DNA from: Quercus robur
Lineage: Eukaryota > Streptophyta > Magnoliopsida > Fagales > Fagaceae
Length of the DNA: 64,000 nucleotides
Direction of reading: 5' to 3'
Assembly (NCBI RefSeq): GCF_932294415.1
Contig: NC_065537.1
Coordinates: 62,572,290 to 62,636,289 of the forward strand
The notes under the pieces: generated by a model
What the model was told of the DNA's origin: nothing
What the model saw: the letters and a program-made list of their open reading frames with translations, nothing else
The model's database searches: none
Shown: positions 1 to 11,800 of the stretch, piece after piece
Layout: each line of letters begins with the position of its first letter
How positions within the stretch are numbered: the stretch's first letter is position 1
Made by a program: the position numbers and the translations under genes

Positions 1-226
1 GTACTCTACCAAATAGATTTCTTTAAATCTTAACCATTCTTTAATGATTTAATGGTCTAAATTCTGCCATGTCAGCATTCCACTAACAATAATCTGAATT
101 ATTTTGTTTGCAATATTATTTTATTATTTTAAGAATATTGTTAGTGGAATACTGACATGACAAAATCTAGACCATTAAATCATTTAAAAGTGGTTAAGAT
201 TTAAGGAAATCTATTGGTAGAGTTCC
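1..226. mobile_element. Foldback-type MITE, left edge at or beyond the window start
   Basis: Two inverted arms of about 95 bp face each other across an AT-rich spacer. The left arm begins GTACTCTACC and the right arm ends GGTAGAGTTCCC. Both arms contain the words AATCTTAACCA, ATGATTTAATGGTCTA and ATTCCACTAACAAT in opposite orientation. It has no coding capacity. The target duplication cannot be checked because the left flank lies outside the window, so the superfamily is not assigned. The right arm runs into the end of the gag-like reading frame at 201-530. Confidence 0.8.
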
Positions 227-530
227 CTAGGAAATCTAGAGGATCTGAATCCATGATCTTTTGATCACCAATCAGATTCTCAACCTCTTTATTTATATTC
301 TCAAAGAAGTCAGAAACTTCAAGATGAGTAACATTTACTCCATTTGAGGTATTAAGGTAATCTTCTGGATCATTGACTTTGGCAAGGTTCACTTCAACTC
401 CTTTTCCTTTTTCTTTTAAGAAGACTTGGTACAAGTTTGCCAAATGCTTAGGTGAATGACATATACATGACCAATGCCCTTTTATGCCACACCTATAACA
501 TTTGCTTTCATGGCCCTTTTTAGTATACAA
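201..530 (-). pseudogene. gag-like CCHC zinc-knuckle fragment (fossil)
   Basis: A 109-codon minus-strand frame contains a CCHC zinc knuckle near residue 11 (CYRCGIKGHWSCIC, spacing C-x2-C-x4-H-x4-C). It is followed by a KHLANLYQ segment and an acidic stretch. This arrangement resembles the nucleic-acid-binding end of plant retroelement gag/UBN2-type proteins. No protease, integrase or reverse transcriptase lies beside it. The last few codons run into the foldback MITE arm. I treat it as an incomplete fossil. A domesticated single-knuckle protein cannot be excluded from sequence alone. Confidence 0.5.
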
Positions 531-1286
531 ATTGAAAAGGTCATCAATTTAATATATATATATATATGAATTACACATTTCGGAAATTTAATGATTTAAA
601 TTAAGATTCAAACTCCATCTAAATAATAATAAATAAATAAAAAGACGAAATCCAAATATCCAATAGATTTAAAATTTATACGAACCAACCTTGGGAAATG
701 TCAAGCTGAAACCTCTTTAACAATTTTCAATCAAGGACCTCTTCTCCTTTCCTTCTTGGATTCTAACTTGAACTTGCTTGGATGTTAATGAATAAGTTCC
801 CAATCATTAATAGTGACAACTTAGCACATTCGCCAAGAACTCATCAAAGTTTTAGTTAAATTTTGGTTAGAAAGTTTTTTTTTCTATTTTATCTATCTAC
901 ATCAAGCCGTCCCAATCCCCCACATCCAATAAAATAGTGACACCTAACCCTTATCCTATTATTAATTTATTATCATACCCAACTCTTGCATTTTCCTTTT
1001 CATACCTGTCCATCATCTGGTTCCACTTTCTTAAGCTTTTGTCTTTTTTCTATACTTTTTCATTCTAACTTTCTTCTCCCTCTAATCTCTTCCTTTCTAC
1101 CTTTCCAAGGCTCTATTTTAAAAATAATGATAGAAGAATAATATAAATCCTAAATATCTCGAAATATGAAAATGTGTCAGATGAATTATAAGATTTCTGA
1201 CCTCTTTCGGCTCTATTTCGTTAGAAGAGTAAAAACTTAGATAGATGAAAGATAAGATAATTTTAAATTGAAAATTTTATAAAATT
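531..1286. other. AT-rich spacer, no gene seen
   Basis: A TA dinucleotide run lies near 551-567, followed by AT-rich sequence with pyrimidine-rich tracts around 1000-1100. I see no coding frame, RNA gene or clear repeat border. Confidence 0.6.
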
Positions 1287-1483
1287 TAGGGTCGATTTGG
1301 TATCAGTTTATTTTGTTGAAATTGAAAACTTTTTTCTGAAAGTATTGTAAATAAAAATAAAAGTTAGCTGAAATAATATAGTGAGACTCATGAATAGTAC
1401 CAAAAAGTGTCGTGGGATCTATAAATAATACAAAAAAAAACTAAATAGTAAAATAAACTGACTTTTTAAGCTAGACCCAAATA
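1287..1483. mobile_element. MITE-like insertion, GGGTC...TTTATTTT termini
   Basis: The left end reads GGGTCGATTTGG followed by TCAGTTTATTTTGTTG. The right end, read in reverse complement, gives TGGGTCTAGC and then TCAGTTTATTTTAC. The segment after the left end (GAAATTGAAAAC) matches the element at 13255-13495, so these are two members of one family. The termini are imperfect and the target duplication is unclear. Confidence 0.5.
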
Positions 1484-1605
1484 CTCACTTACAATAAAAG
1501 ATACATGAAAAAAAAAAAAAAGGCTACATCAAACTGACCCCAAATTTGTACCTAGAGCAGTTATACCATGACATTTTAATCATAATAATACAGAATTGGC
1601 AAATG

Positions 1606-2109
1606 CTAGAAGTTTTCTGAACATTTGTAAATCTTACTTTTACACATGTCGAACATTCGAATCAAACCTCGTAGCAGAAAAGGCAAAGCAGCAGCAGTCA
1701 GGACGTACTTAAATCTATAAGATTCATGAGGAGTGACAGCAAATATGGCAGATCCATAAGTCACAAGCATTGAAGCTGTGGCAATCAATATTTCTAAATG
1801 GAAAGGGAATCTATATGTGAGAGACATAATGACCAGAACCGACGTGGAAAGTGCCACAGTGTTAAAAACCAAGAAAACATAGTATGCTTGTTTTCTAGAG
1901 GCATAAATGGCACTTCCTGGTGTGTGTCCATGGTCATCATCTTGCCAAACCCCGCCGGGAGGGTTAATCCCAGCTTGAAAGGTCACTGCAGCAATCAATG
2001 TAGCAACTATTAAGAGAACGTTTCGAACTTCGGTAGTCGAGTCCTCGCCATCCTTAAATTGGAAGTGTGTAAACCAGCTCTTGCTCCTTTTAGTTGAAGG
2101 AGTAGCCAT
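1606..2109 (-). CDS. PGG-domain four-helix membrane protein
   Basis: A 167-residue protein made almost only of a PGG domain (Pfam PF13962), the membrane module found at the C-terminus of plant ankyrin-repeat proteins such as ACD6. The order is: a short basic N-terminus with SKSWFTHFQF; helix 1 (VRNVLLIVATLIAAVTFQAG); the signature NPPGGVWQDD loop; helix 2 (YYVFLVFNTVALSTSVLVIM); helix 3 (LEILIATASMLVTYGSAIF); and helix 4 (YVLTAAALPFLLRGLI). No ankyrin repeats lie upstream. I chose the start at MATPSTKRSK because the paralogues begin at the same place; the longer frame upstream to 2250 crosses the TATA region and is not conserved. Its biochemical role is unknown; it probably sits in an endomembrane or the plasma membrane. 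It is one of five related genes in the window, all on the minus strand. Confidence 0.85.
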   Translation of the reverse strand: MATPSTKRSKSWFTHFQFKDGEDSTTEVRNVLLIVATLIAAVTFQAGINPPGGVWQDDDHGHTPGSAIYASRKQAYYVFLVFNTVALSTSVLVIMSLTYRFPFHLEILIATASMLVTYGSAIFAVTPHESYRFKYVLTAAALPFLLRGLIRMFDMCKSKIYKCSENF

Positions 2110-2155
2110 TTTCTTCAAACATTTACAATATACCAAAGCTTGTGTTAAGGACTGG

Positions 2156-2165
2156 TTATATATAG
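2156..2165 (-). promoter_or_regulatory. TATA box of the PGG gene at 1606-2109
   Basis: On the minus strand the sequence reads CTATATATAA about 47 bp before the chosen ATG. Similar TATATATA motifs lie 60-80 bp before the ATGs of the paralogues at 12872, 56640, 61340 and the pseudogene, which supports both the motif and the start choices. Confidence 0.55.
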
Positions 2166-2767
2166 AATGAATAATGTTATTGTAACTAGCATCTTTTTGG
2201 GGGGCAAATTCCACAAGCTTTCCATTTGATGAATTCACACTCATCCCCAAAAGTTTTAAGAAATAATATTCTCACCCTTTTGAGGTCTTATTAATGGAAT
2301 ATTCTGCTAGGAAAGTGAAGATGTAAGAGGAGATGGACTTACTTGTTGCGTTTATTATACTTCGGAAAAAGAGTGTCATTTCAGAGAAACCTCATCTAAA
2401 GTTGGTGAATAGTGTTTGTACCTAGAGAATTACAGGAGTGTCATGTCGGAGAAACCCCATCGAAAGTTGGTGTTGAGTATTCATCTTAATTATTTCCGTA
2501 CCTTTTGTCGTGTCTCAATCTTTTCCTGGTAGTTTGGTTGGGTCCATCCCAAAATGTTTGTCAATTGCCAAGAAGGTAGTACTGTGGTGCATGTGAATTT
2601 ACGTGATTTGTCCATATATGTAAAAATCTATCCCTCGCTGTCCGTGTTTAAATTTATACTATTACTTTAACTCTCAAAAGTCAAAAGTTCATGGAATGAT
2701 GTTAGACCTGGCTATAATTTATCTTCTCGAAATTTGAGATGGATTTTATTTTATCCTCTGGCGTTTA

Positions 2768-2790
2768 TTTATTTTTTTTTTTTGAAAAGT
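2768..2790 (-). mobile_element. Tail-only retroinsertion with 15-bp target duplication
   Basis: A 23-bp T-rich insert is flanked by perfect direct copies of ATCCTCTGGCGTTTA at 2753-2767 and 2791-2805. This is what target-primed reverse transcription leaves when almost only the poly-A tail is copied. The orientation is inferred from the T run. Confidence 0.7.
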
Positions 2791-3337
2791 ATCCTCTGGC
2801 GTTTAGAACTTTGGATTTAAATTCCTTACATTATGTAAAGTTAACCTTATGTGCGTCTATGATGCTGATGTGTTTGTTAAACGTCACCTCAACTTGAAAT
2901 GATGTAATTTTGTAATTAACAACATTTTTTATAAATTATTAAAGGTTTGTGGGGAGTGAATATAGTAGAGTTGGTTGGAAATTAAAATGATATTACTATA
3001 ATTACAATTTATTACCTTAAGGCTTGTTTGTATTGAGGGAGAATGAAGAGTAATAGAGAAGAGTAGAGTTTATCAAAAATGAACGGATGCCTTAAATATT
3101 TGGGTAAGAAAATATTTTTAAAAAAATTTATGAGAAAAAAAAAGTTATTAATTTTTTGAACAATTTTTTATATTTTTCATAAAAGTAGTATTTAAACCTT
3201 CTTAAAATGATTTATTAACAAATGTCTTACCGACACTATTAAGCTGATATTTTTTTTTAACCATTTCTAGTAAGGATGCTAATAATGTCTCAAGATCAAG
3301 ACAAAGGAAGAAGGAACAACGAACAAGTGCTGGCCAG

Positions 3338-3360
3338 CTCATCCAAAAAAAAAAAAAAAA
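3338..3360 (+). mobile_element. Tail-only retroinsertion with 14-bp target duplication
   Basis: The insert is CTCATCC followed by a run of A. Perfect copies of CAAGTGCTGGCCAG flank it at 3324-3337 and 3361-3374. The related block at 42860-42890 carries the same context without this insertion. Confidence 0.75.
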
Positions 3361-5467
3361 CAAGTGCTGGCCAGACCCGGTCAAGAGCCCCTCATCAGGT
3401 CAATCTTGTGCTCATAAATCCAACAAGAAGACTCAAGTCAACCTCACGTAAGCTCACTTTTTTCTTTGGCCTTTGTTGAACGTTGAATGGTAGAGGAAGC
3501 CGTAAATGATTCAAAAGAATCATTAGGATTAATTAACTAGATAAGGACTCAGGAAAATAAAATAAAATAAATATATATATAATTCAATGTGATCAATGGG
3601 TCTAAGATCTTGTCAAGTTGCATCAATTTCAAAGTATTAATTATTTATAGATGGTGTACTAATTTTTATATAAAATGAGTTTATGTGACGGATTTTTAAA
3701 AAATATATATGAAAAAATTAATTTGGAATACTTGTTAAATAAAAAAACAAATAAAAAATTGATTTGGAAGATGAAATTCTTGTCAAGTGGCGCATTCATT
3801 GACACTACAAAAAAACGGGTCTAAAGCTGCGTTTGAAAAACGCAGCTTAAGACCCCAAAAACGCGGCTATAGGCTTTTATCCGCGTTTCCTATGGCCGCG
3901 TTTATAAACGCGGCCTAAAGCCCGCAGCTTAAAGACTATAGCTGCGTTTTTTGAAACCGCGGCTAAAACCAGACCTATAGCCGCGTTTTCTAACCGTGGC
4001 TATAGGATTCAACCCTATAGCTGCGTTTTTGGAAACGCAGCAGTAGACCCTAACCTATAGCCGCGTTTATTAGAAACGCGGCTCCAGGACAGCTTTGAGC
4101 TGCGGTTATCAACGCGGCTATAGGTTGCTTCAAGCAACTGAGTAAGAGTCTATAGCCGCGTTTCTTAAAACGCGGCTATAGGTTTCTTTTTTTTTTTAAT
4201 TTTTTTTCCCCTGCTTTCTCAACTTCCTGCTATACACACAACTCCCTGCTATAGACCCGCTCTTACTTTCCTCTACAAAATCTAAATCTTATTTCCACAA
4301 ATCCTACTACACTTTAATCCACCACAATTACAAGAAGACAAATTTCTCAATTTGTCCTATGTCACTGCATCATCAATCAAGCATGAGAACAATTAGTGTG
4401 TGTGTGTACACATCATTTCCCCCCCCCCCCCCCTTCTGTCTCTTTATTTTCTCATGTATACCATACAGATGAAAGAAATAAAAAAAATGAGACCCAAACT
4501 TCAAACAAGTGATGAAGTAGTTTCAGCAGCATAACCCATGATGGTAGCAAACAGAAGCACCATTACGGAAAAAATACTCTTCAATCATGAGATCAAGGAT
4601 ATGAGCTAGGGGCAAGAAAGAAAGATACACATCATCTTCATTCATCTATCCACGGATAAAAATTGCATTTTGTTAAATGGAATGTTGATACTTCAAGTTT
4701 AATAATGAATACACAACCACAACCAAACTCAGTAGAAAGCCTTAACATGGAGCAGTTTGCAGTTATTTAATCATTCTTACTTTTCAGTCGTTGAGCAGAT
4801 TTACAATCAGGATTTAGTAGATGCAAACACAAGAACATTTGTCCAATCAAAACATCCATTGCTTTTGAAATGTGAGCTTATGTTATCACAAAGCAAATTT
4901 TTTTAAAGTTCTTACTTCTTTCACTTTTTTATCCTGGACAAAAACAAAATCAACACAACCCTTAAGTATTTTAATTAAATTTCCAAAAATTATATGTAGA
5001 AAAAAAGCCTCAAATCGATGAAATGTTTCAAAAATGAAACTTGAGAATAGAAATTAGCTACTGAAAAATACAAGAATGAATCAGGAATTAGAAAATCCAT
5101 GACAAAGTGTACTAGCAAGCAATGTACAACCAGGCAGGAAAGCCAATGATTCTAGAGGGTCAACATATGAGAGTCAATCAAATTGGCTCAATTTTAATAA
5201 AATCTTAATATGATGCTTTCATTTGGACCAGAAACTGAAACAAAAATAAAATAAGACACATTTCAAAATTAACCCTGGCCGTCAAACGTGGTTTAGGAGG
5301 AAAAAAGAAGAAGCAATATAGCAAAAGTTGTTTTCACCTTTATGGCCTGGTTCACATAATTTAACATATTTACTAAGAAATATAGCAGAAGTTGAATCAC
5401 GTGCGATATGCAACACATCCTTGGCTTTTGTTCTGACTGAAAACAAATAATTTATGAACAGAAATAC

Positions 5468-5613
5468 CTGAAAACATCCCAAGCTGTACTAATATTGGGA
5501 TCAGGTGGAGGAAACTCATTCTTGGAGAGTAAATTACAATACACGGGACCAACTGCTGGCTTCTCATCTAGGCCTTCCCTTCCCTCTTCAACCTTAGCTG
5601 AAAAAATCTTCAT
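5468..5613 (-). pseudogene. Captured first coding exon of a LACS1-like long-chain acyl-CoA synthetase
   Basis: Read on the minus strand from the ATG at 5613, the exon encodes MKIFSAKVEEGREGLDEK and then, after AVGPVYCNLLSKNEFPPPDP, a segment ending STAWDVFR. It ends at a good splice donor (CAG/GTATTT at 5468/5467). The order and spacing match the N-terminus of plant long-chain acyl-CoA synthetases of the LACS1 type (VEEG, then GPVYRNLLS, then TAWDIF). The frame is open throughout. No later LACS exon is seen, so the AMP-binding domain is absent and no enzyme can be made from it. Upstream sequence to about 7450, with a pyrimidine-rich leader and a possible donor (CAGCAAG/GTTTGT near 7345), may come from the same source gene. 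Confidence 0.75.
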
Positions 5614-6242
5614 TTTTTTCCAAATTGTGAAACCTGGACAAGAGAAGCATCAGCACATAGACTTATAGATTCAAAAGTCTAGAAAATTTATGGCACCACT
5701 AAATCATTTAGGCAACGGTCAATAAATAGCATATGGAAATGGTTAGAAACATGATTTTCTATTGGTCCAGATATGGGGAAATGGAATTGAATTTAAAAAG
5801 AAGAAAAGAAAGGCATGGTTGTTAATGAGTTAGTTGTAACGGATGGAAAGTAATGGTGTTTGATGCATCTGTACTTTGCATTTATGACAATATATTATAC
5901 TAAAGCAAACACTACAAAATTTCACAATATACATATGCTTGTCTTTCCATTTGGACAAACAAACAAACAACTCAAGCAAAACACAAGAAATGAATGAAAG
6001 TGTTAACTTGGCCGTGTTATGGCTTTTCCTACAACCTAAAATTCTACAAGTTCCTCCACAAATTCATTGAGAACTTGACATGTCTGTACATGACCATGAC
6101 CATGACCATATTATATCATTGATTACTATATTTTCAATTTGTTTCCTTTTGAATCAAATTTAAAATGCCCACCAATCAACCGTGCATTGCAACTAAAACC
6201 AATTATTTCCTTCTGTCAAATTTATTTCCCCAACAACCAACC

Positions 6243-6260
6243 TAATCCTTCTAAAAAAAA
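6243..6260 (+). mobile_element. Tail-only retroinsertion inside the CACTA element
   Basis: The 18-bp insert TAATCCTTCTAAAAAAAA is flanked by AACAACCAACC at 6232-6242 and 6261-6271. It ends TTCTA before the A run, as do the inserts at 14030 and 45969 when read in sense. The target duplication is low-complexity, so confidence is lower. Confidence 0.5.
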
Positions 6261-8145
6261 AACAACCAACCATTATAATTTTAAAACCAATTTAATTATT
6301 AGGCCAATTTAATAGAGGCGCTACATTCATATTTAATGGCCAATACCAACACCTAAAGGGATGTATGTTATTTATTTTTATTTTTTGATTTCCTTAAATT
6401 ATTGTTTCATCAACATCCTGCTGTCAAAAGGTGAGGTCCACCTCAAGAGAGAAGTGCTATTGAAGAGTTGAAGAAGTACTACAATTACCTAATATCAATT
6501 AATGTGATGCAGAACGATGCATTTTCAAGAGTGTGTGGAGAAGAAAAGGACAACAAGTACAGGTATGTGAGAGTAGTAATAGTTCCCAACTCCTTTGGTA
6601 AGGGATTCACAAGAACAGAGCTGCATATCACTTGCTGGTTAATTTAAGATTAAAGCAAATAAATAAAAAATTTATAAATATAATTTTACAAAGCTCACAT
6701 AAAAGCTAATTGTGTTGAAGCCCATTCCAGTGTTATTGTTCAATTGAGATAGTTAAACGCAAAATATTGACCACAATGTCATGTTTGGAGCAACATTTGG
6801 AAAGTGAGGATGCGAGATTGTAGTTGGTGGCTCTATAAATGGTCAAAACAAAGCTATCTAAATAGCTTCAACTGTATTTCTTTTAAGGTCTTTACCAAGT
6901 GTATTTCTTTCAAGTGCATTTTTTCAGTGTACAGCCTCAGTGAAAAAAATTCAACAAATAGCTACAAGAACTGTTTACACACACACATAGGGTCTTGAAG
7001 GATATGAACCAAAAGCTTATAACAATTCACATGCTCTATTTATGTATATCAGTTCTTAGAAGCATTTCATCAAACACATAATTTGCATTACAAAACCACG
7101 AACGAAAATAGAAATAGAAAATAAAGACAAACTCAAAACAAATCATTGAAAATACTATGAAACAAAACCCACAAATGAATCCCAAAAAAAAACCCACACA
7201 CAAATCAGAGGAAACCCAAACAAACCCACAAAAAAAAGACAAAATGAAACCCACAGAAAACCCCAAAGCCTTTATGATTCAGATTTAGTAGAAATAGAGA
7301 AATAGAGAGGATAAAGAGGAAGAAAAGAGTTGAGAGAGACAAACCTTGCTGCCTTAAAGAGAGAAAGAAGCACTAGTACTGACTACTGATCAGAACAGAG
7401 GAAGAGAGTGCGTGACAGTTAATTTCTGAGAACAACAACAACAACAACAAAGCCTTAGCTACTTCTACTAAAATAAGATTAACAACAACAATAACAAAAA
7501 ATTAAATATGTATATAAACAGACCCAAAAACTCAAAAGGAGGAAACCTTAACTTCTCAACGATCCCTTCAAGATTTGGGAGGAAAGGATATCGGTCAGAG
7601 CAAGACGGCGTCGATCGAGCTGCGTGGCACAGAACACGGCGGCGAGATTAGGGATCGAGAGCTAGAGAGTGAGCTGAGAGGTTTTTTCAGAAAATATAGG
7701 GTTTTTTTTCGTTGTTGTGTTGAACTGAGGGTTTTTTTTTTTTTTTTTTTTAAATTTATAACAAACCCAGAGCTGCGTTTTATAAAACGCAGCTCTGTAC
7801 GCGTTTAAGCTGCGTTTAATGAAACGCAGCTTCACTTCACATTTAAGCCGCGTTTAATAAACGCCGCTTGGGGATATATTGAAAAAAAAAAAAAACAAAT
7901 TTCCGCGAACAGGTATGTAGCCGCGTTTTTAAAAACGCGGCTTCAGCCCTAGCCCCAAAAACGCAGCTTCAACAGAAGAAAACGCGGCTTCAGGGCTGGT
8001 CTATAGCCGTGTTTAGTAAACGCGGCTATAGCTCCATGGTGGAGCCGCGTTTTTCATAAATGCGGCTCAAAGTCTAGTTTTTAGCCGCGTTTTTGTAAAA
8101 CGCGGCTAAAAAACGCGGCTTAAAGTCGCGTTTTTTGTAGTGTGA

Positions 8146-9459
8146 AAAAAAATCACCAGCCTTTCACCTTATCAAAACTTTTCATTTATGTTAATGCATT
8201 AATTATATATCAAGTGTAAATAAGCTAATTGCATTGATTTTCATGTATTAATTATTTATAAATGATATACTAATTAATATTATATAAATGAATTTATAAG
8301 GTCATTTATATAAAGGTTATATAAGAAATAATTTATTTGGAATATTTATAATTAATAAAAAGATTAAAAAAAATTGAGAATGTAAAGATAAAACAATTGA
8401 TTTAGATTATGAAATTCTTTCTCATAGATAGTTTCTTTGGAAACAATTAAAACAAAAATATCAATAGACAAGGAAAATTTAATAACACATTCAATAAAAA
8501 TTGAAAATGTATATGTGTGACCAATACTGTGTATTTTAATTTATTAATTAGTCTTAATAATTTACATTTTCTAACTCCTTTTAATGACATAATGTATATA
8601 TGTGCCTGACCAATACTATAATATACTAATTTGTACTATGTAATTAAACAACCTATTAATAGGGTAAATATATTTATTTTTATGTATTAATTATTTGTGT
8701 AAAATGAATTTTCATTATTATTTTTCTAATATATATAACAATTAATTGATTTTAAAAATGACATTCTAGCTCAAATTTACTTACTTTGGAAAAAATTGAA
8801 AAAAATTACTACAAAAAAGTTATTAAGACACATTCAAGAGTATAAAATGGTTAAATATTTTACGTTTAAATTAGTTAAAATAATTAAATATTTTTCAATT
8901 CACTCAACTAATAGGTTCATATTACTAATTATATTAATTCTAACAATTTGCATTCCACTTTTTCTAATCACATGACACATAGTTGAAGTTGATTCCCCCG
9001 AATGTTGTAATACATAATAAGTATTTTACATATACTATAAGATAATTTGTTACAAAATGTTTCAAAGTAACACAAAAAAAGAGCAAGAACATAACAAAGA
9101 GACAACTAAGACTTATACCCTTGTAAGACAAACAAAAACTTCTACAGAAAAGCCCAACTAGAAAAAGACCACAAAAACCTCCACAAGAAAAGCCCAACTA
9201 GAGCCGAGTCATTCCCATACTGATCCAACTTTCTTGGAAGATGAGCCAGTTTATGTTCATTTTCACTAATCCACTATAAAACAAACGTGGTTTTTTTTTT
9301 TTTGGTAAGGTTACCGTAGGATTTTAGGAAACTAAGAAACATAACATGTTAAATTAAAAATTTTATTCATTATAGGTTTCAGTTAATGCTATCCGAAAGA
9401 GAGCACAATTATAAAAATTTGACGCTCTATAAAAGAATTTTAAAAAAAAAAAAAAATCC
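8146..9459. other. AT-rich spacer, no gene seen
   Basis: Long AT-rich sequence with short direct repeats such as AAAAGCCCAACTAGA near 9147 and 9185. No coding frame with recognisable content and no clear element borders. Confidence 0.6.
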
Positions 9460-10017
9460 TCAAGTAGCTAAACTATACTCTATATATATAGACACTTCAC
9501 TCTTAATTTTCTTGAACTTCTGAATCAAATACCTCATTACAAAAGGCACAGCCGCAGCCAGAAAAATGTAGCGTAAAACGCACTGATTCCTTCGGCCTGA
9601 CAGCAAATATAGCAGACCCATAAGTTAAAATCATTGAAGCCGTGGCAACAAATATTTCAAATTGATCAAAAAAGAGGGACCTCCGTGCATGTGAGTGACA
9701 TGATGACCAAGACTAAAGCTGAGAGAGCCAAAGTGTTAGGAATCAAGAAAACATAAAAGGCTTCTTTTTCAGATGCATAAATGGCTCTCCCTCCTCTATG
9801 TCCATGGTCATTACCTTGCCAAACCCCGCTAGGAGGCTTAACCCCAGCAGCTTGAAAGATCACTGCAGCAATCAACTTAGCAACCACTAAGAGAACGTTT
9901 CGGACTTCGGTTGGTGGGTCCCAGTCTTCTTCGTATTGGAAGTACTTAAACCAGTTCCTCAAGCTACGAGTATTTTGAGGTGGGTTATCCTTTTTTTTTT
10001 TCTGTGCAAGCAATCAT
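9460..10017 (-). pseudogene. PGG-domain gene, frameshifted pseudogene
   Basis: The region follows the PGG family from a family-like start (ATG at 10017, MIACTEKKKK) through LRNWFKYFQYEE, the helix TEVRNVLLVVAKLIAAVIFQA, PPSGVWQGNDHG and the helix FYVFLIPNTLALSALVLVIM. Helix 3 (IFVATASMILTYGSAIFAV) and helix 4 (IFLAAAVPFVMRYLI) follow in other frames. At least three shifts are needed: in the A run just after the start, near 9666, and near 9575. The signature is PPSG rather than PPGG. The reading ends near 9460. A TATATATAG motif lies near 10079-10088. Confidence 0.8.
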
Positions 10018-10029
10018 ATAAGTCTCTGC

Positions 10030-10817
10030 AAAACCATACGGTCTTGCTCTTGCATGACGTTTTTTAATCATTTGTTTGCTATATATAGCATATTTGTTTT
10101 TTTTTTTTTTCTTTAAACCTTATTAGTTGTTGTTTTGGTCAATAAAGATGTGCCTTGTGAGGAAGAGATAAGGAGGTTTCATCCTTATGGAAATTAAAGG
10201 AAACTGCAATGCAGTAAAAATATACGTATATACAATTCAGTTCCTTGGAAAAAGGATGAATTTTTTTTCCTGGGCATAGAAAGAGACGAAATTTTGTGTC
10301 AATATGACAAATAATTGTTTGCAGTGAATCTTTGAGTCGATGACAAACGACCATTTTAGAGTCAATAACAATTTATATGTAATAAAAACAGCCCTAAGTA
10401 ATAATAGTCCAGTAGCCTTCGATGATGTGTAAGTAAGATGGCCGGTAGTAAGCCAAATAAGCTTCACACATGCCTAACAAAAAGACAATACGCGTATTTT
10501 TCAAGATAGCGAAATTTATAATTTACATTAATAATAATAAGATGAAAATTTTAGATTTATGGTACATCTTTTTTGGTAATTCTGTTGTTATATAGAAAGG
10601 GGAAGATTTGAATTATCTTTCTCCTAAAAAATATCAAGTATGTCATTGAAATATAAAATTCTTGGCAATTTACAGCATATCTAGGATGTCCAAGACAACA
10701 CCAAACATAACATTATACAACACTTCTTTCTATGCTGTATTTATTTGAAAAGAAAGACCCAAAAATAGGTTATATAGCATACTTTGGAAAGTTCTTTTTG
10801 TCAGTCATCTCCACTTA
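10030..10817. other. Spacer upstream of the PGG pseudogene
   Basis: AT-rich sequence. Two overlapping minus-strand frames of about 70 codons have no recognisable content. A TTA at 10815-10817 is the left target duplication of the next element. Confidence 0.55.
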
Positions 10818-11369
10818 GCCTGCGTTTGAATCGACTTCAAAGTGATTCCGGAAATGATTTTCCAGAAAATGCATGCGTTTGGCTGTCACGGAAAACATTA
10901 TTTTCCGGAAAATGATTTCCGGTTGACCACAAATTTCCCATTTGACCACAGAAATCCATTTCTGCCTTCATTTTCACTTCAATTCACTTCCGGAAAAAGA
11001 GAGAGAAGAGAGAGCCCAGATCAGAGAGAGAGAGGGACGATCGTGCCGACGAGCGCACCGCGCGGACGAGCGGCGCGGTGCACGATCGCGATCGTCAATC
11101 AAGCGGCGCGATCGATGAGCGCGTTCGTCCGACGAGCGTGCTCGTCGATCGACGAGCGCCACTCGTCGGACGCTCGTCGGATGAGCGTTTTGCCGGATTT
11201 GATGCATTTTCTGGTAAAATGATAAAATGAACCAAACACCAAAATTAATTTTCCGTAAAATGAATTTTGTGACAGCCAAACACATGAAAACGTTTTCCTT
11301 TCCGGAAAATAGCATTTTCGGAAAATAGAATATTTTCCGGAAATGATTTTACGCGAACCAAACACAGCC
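10818..11369. mobile_element. Harbinger-like MITE with CpG-rich core
   Basis: The ends are GCCTGCGTTTGAATCG and, in reverse complement, GGCTGTGTTTGGTTCG. The target duplication is TTA (10815-10817 and 11370-11372). Both subterminal regions repeat TTTCCGGAAAA-type palindromes. The core (about 11035-11190) is strikingly GC-rich for this DNA and packed with CGATCGCGATCG, GACGAGCG and similar words. It has no coding content. A second copy lies inside the LINE at 15994-16749. Confidence 0.8.
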
Positions 11370-11750
11370 TTAATTTGAAGAAAGTGTAATACTACAAGTG
11401 AGAGATATGTGAGGAAAATGATTCTCTCCTTTTAAATAGAAAATTTTCATAGTTCAGGTTAAATTTTACAAATCTAAAAGTATAGATACTATTAGGTTAT
11501 TTTAAATAATTTGGTAGTCTATACATTATTAGATCTAAAAAGTAATAAAATTTTAATTGTATAATAGATGAAATGGAGAGAACTTTGATGTAATTTTTTT
11601 CTATTCTCTTTTATTTTTTAAAGCATTATTATCTATAACGTTAAATATCCCCCATTAACCAATTCTTTTACACAATATTTGTTTTTGTTTACAACACATC
11701 TTACAACTTTTTTATACAATTTAGAGTTTAGGATAATGATAGTTTCTCTT

Positions 11751-11800
<50 letters not shown>

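Larger units (their letters stand above)
2270..3799. repeat. Upstream spacer, partly a duplicated block
   Basis: There is no gene here. The segment from about 3105 to 3560 is an imperfect copy of 57180-57388 and of 41975-43000. Shared words include TTATTAACAAATGTC-like sequence, AAGGATNCTAATAGTGTCTC, GGTCAANCTTGTGCTCAT and GAATCATTAGGATTAATT. The three copies lie on the upstream side of PGG genes or of the place where one would be expected. Two tiny poly-A/T insertions lie inside and are listed separately. Confidence 0.65.
3803..8142. mobile_element. CACTA (En/Spm) element, non-autonomous
   Basis: The ends are CACTACAAAAAAACG and CGTTTTTTGTAGTG, with the 3-bp target duplication TGA at 3800-3802 and 8143-8145. 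Both subterminal regions (about 3815-4190 and 7775-8130) are dense with repeats of the type AAACGCGGCTATAG and AAACGCAGCT in both orientations. These are the transposase-binding arrays typical of CACTA elements. I see no transposase frame in the 4.3-kb interior, so the element would depend on a partner. The interior holds a captured acyl-CoA synthetase exon (5468-5613), a C run at about 4419-4435 and otherwise AT-rich non-coding DNA. Confidence 0.93.

Noticed and set aside
4415-4440. Long C run as a functional site
   Set aside because: Simple homopolymer, as also seen in the hAT MITEs; no supporting context.
7036-7266. Hydrophobic 76-codon minus-strand frame
   Set aside because: Low-complexity Phe/Gly codons from an A-rich stretch inside the CACTA element; no family resemblance.
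10842-11365. Overlapping Arg/Ser-rich frames on both strands
   Set aside because: They come from the CpG-rich core of a MITE; no conserved protein content.
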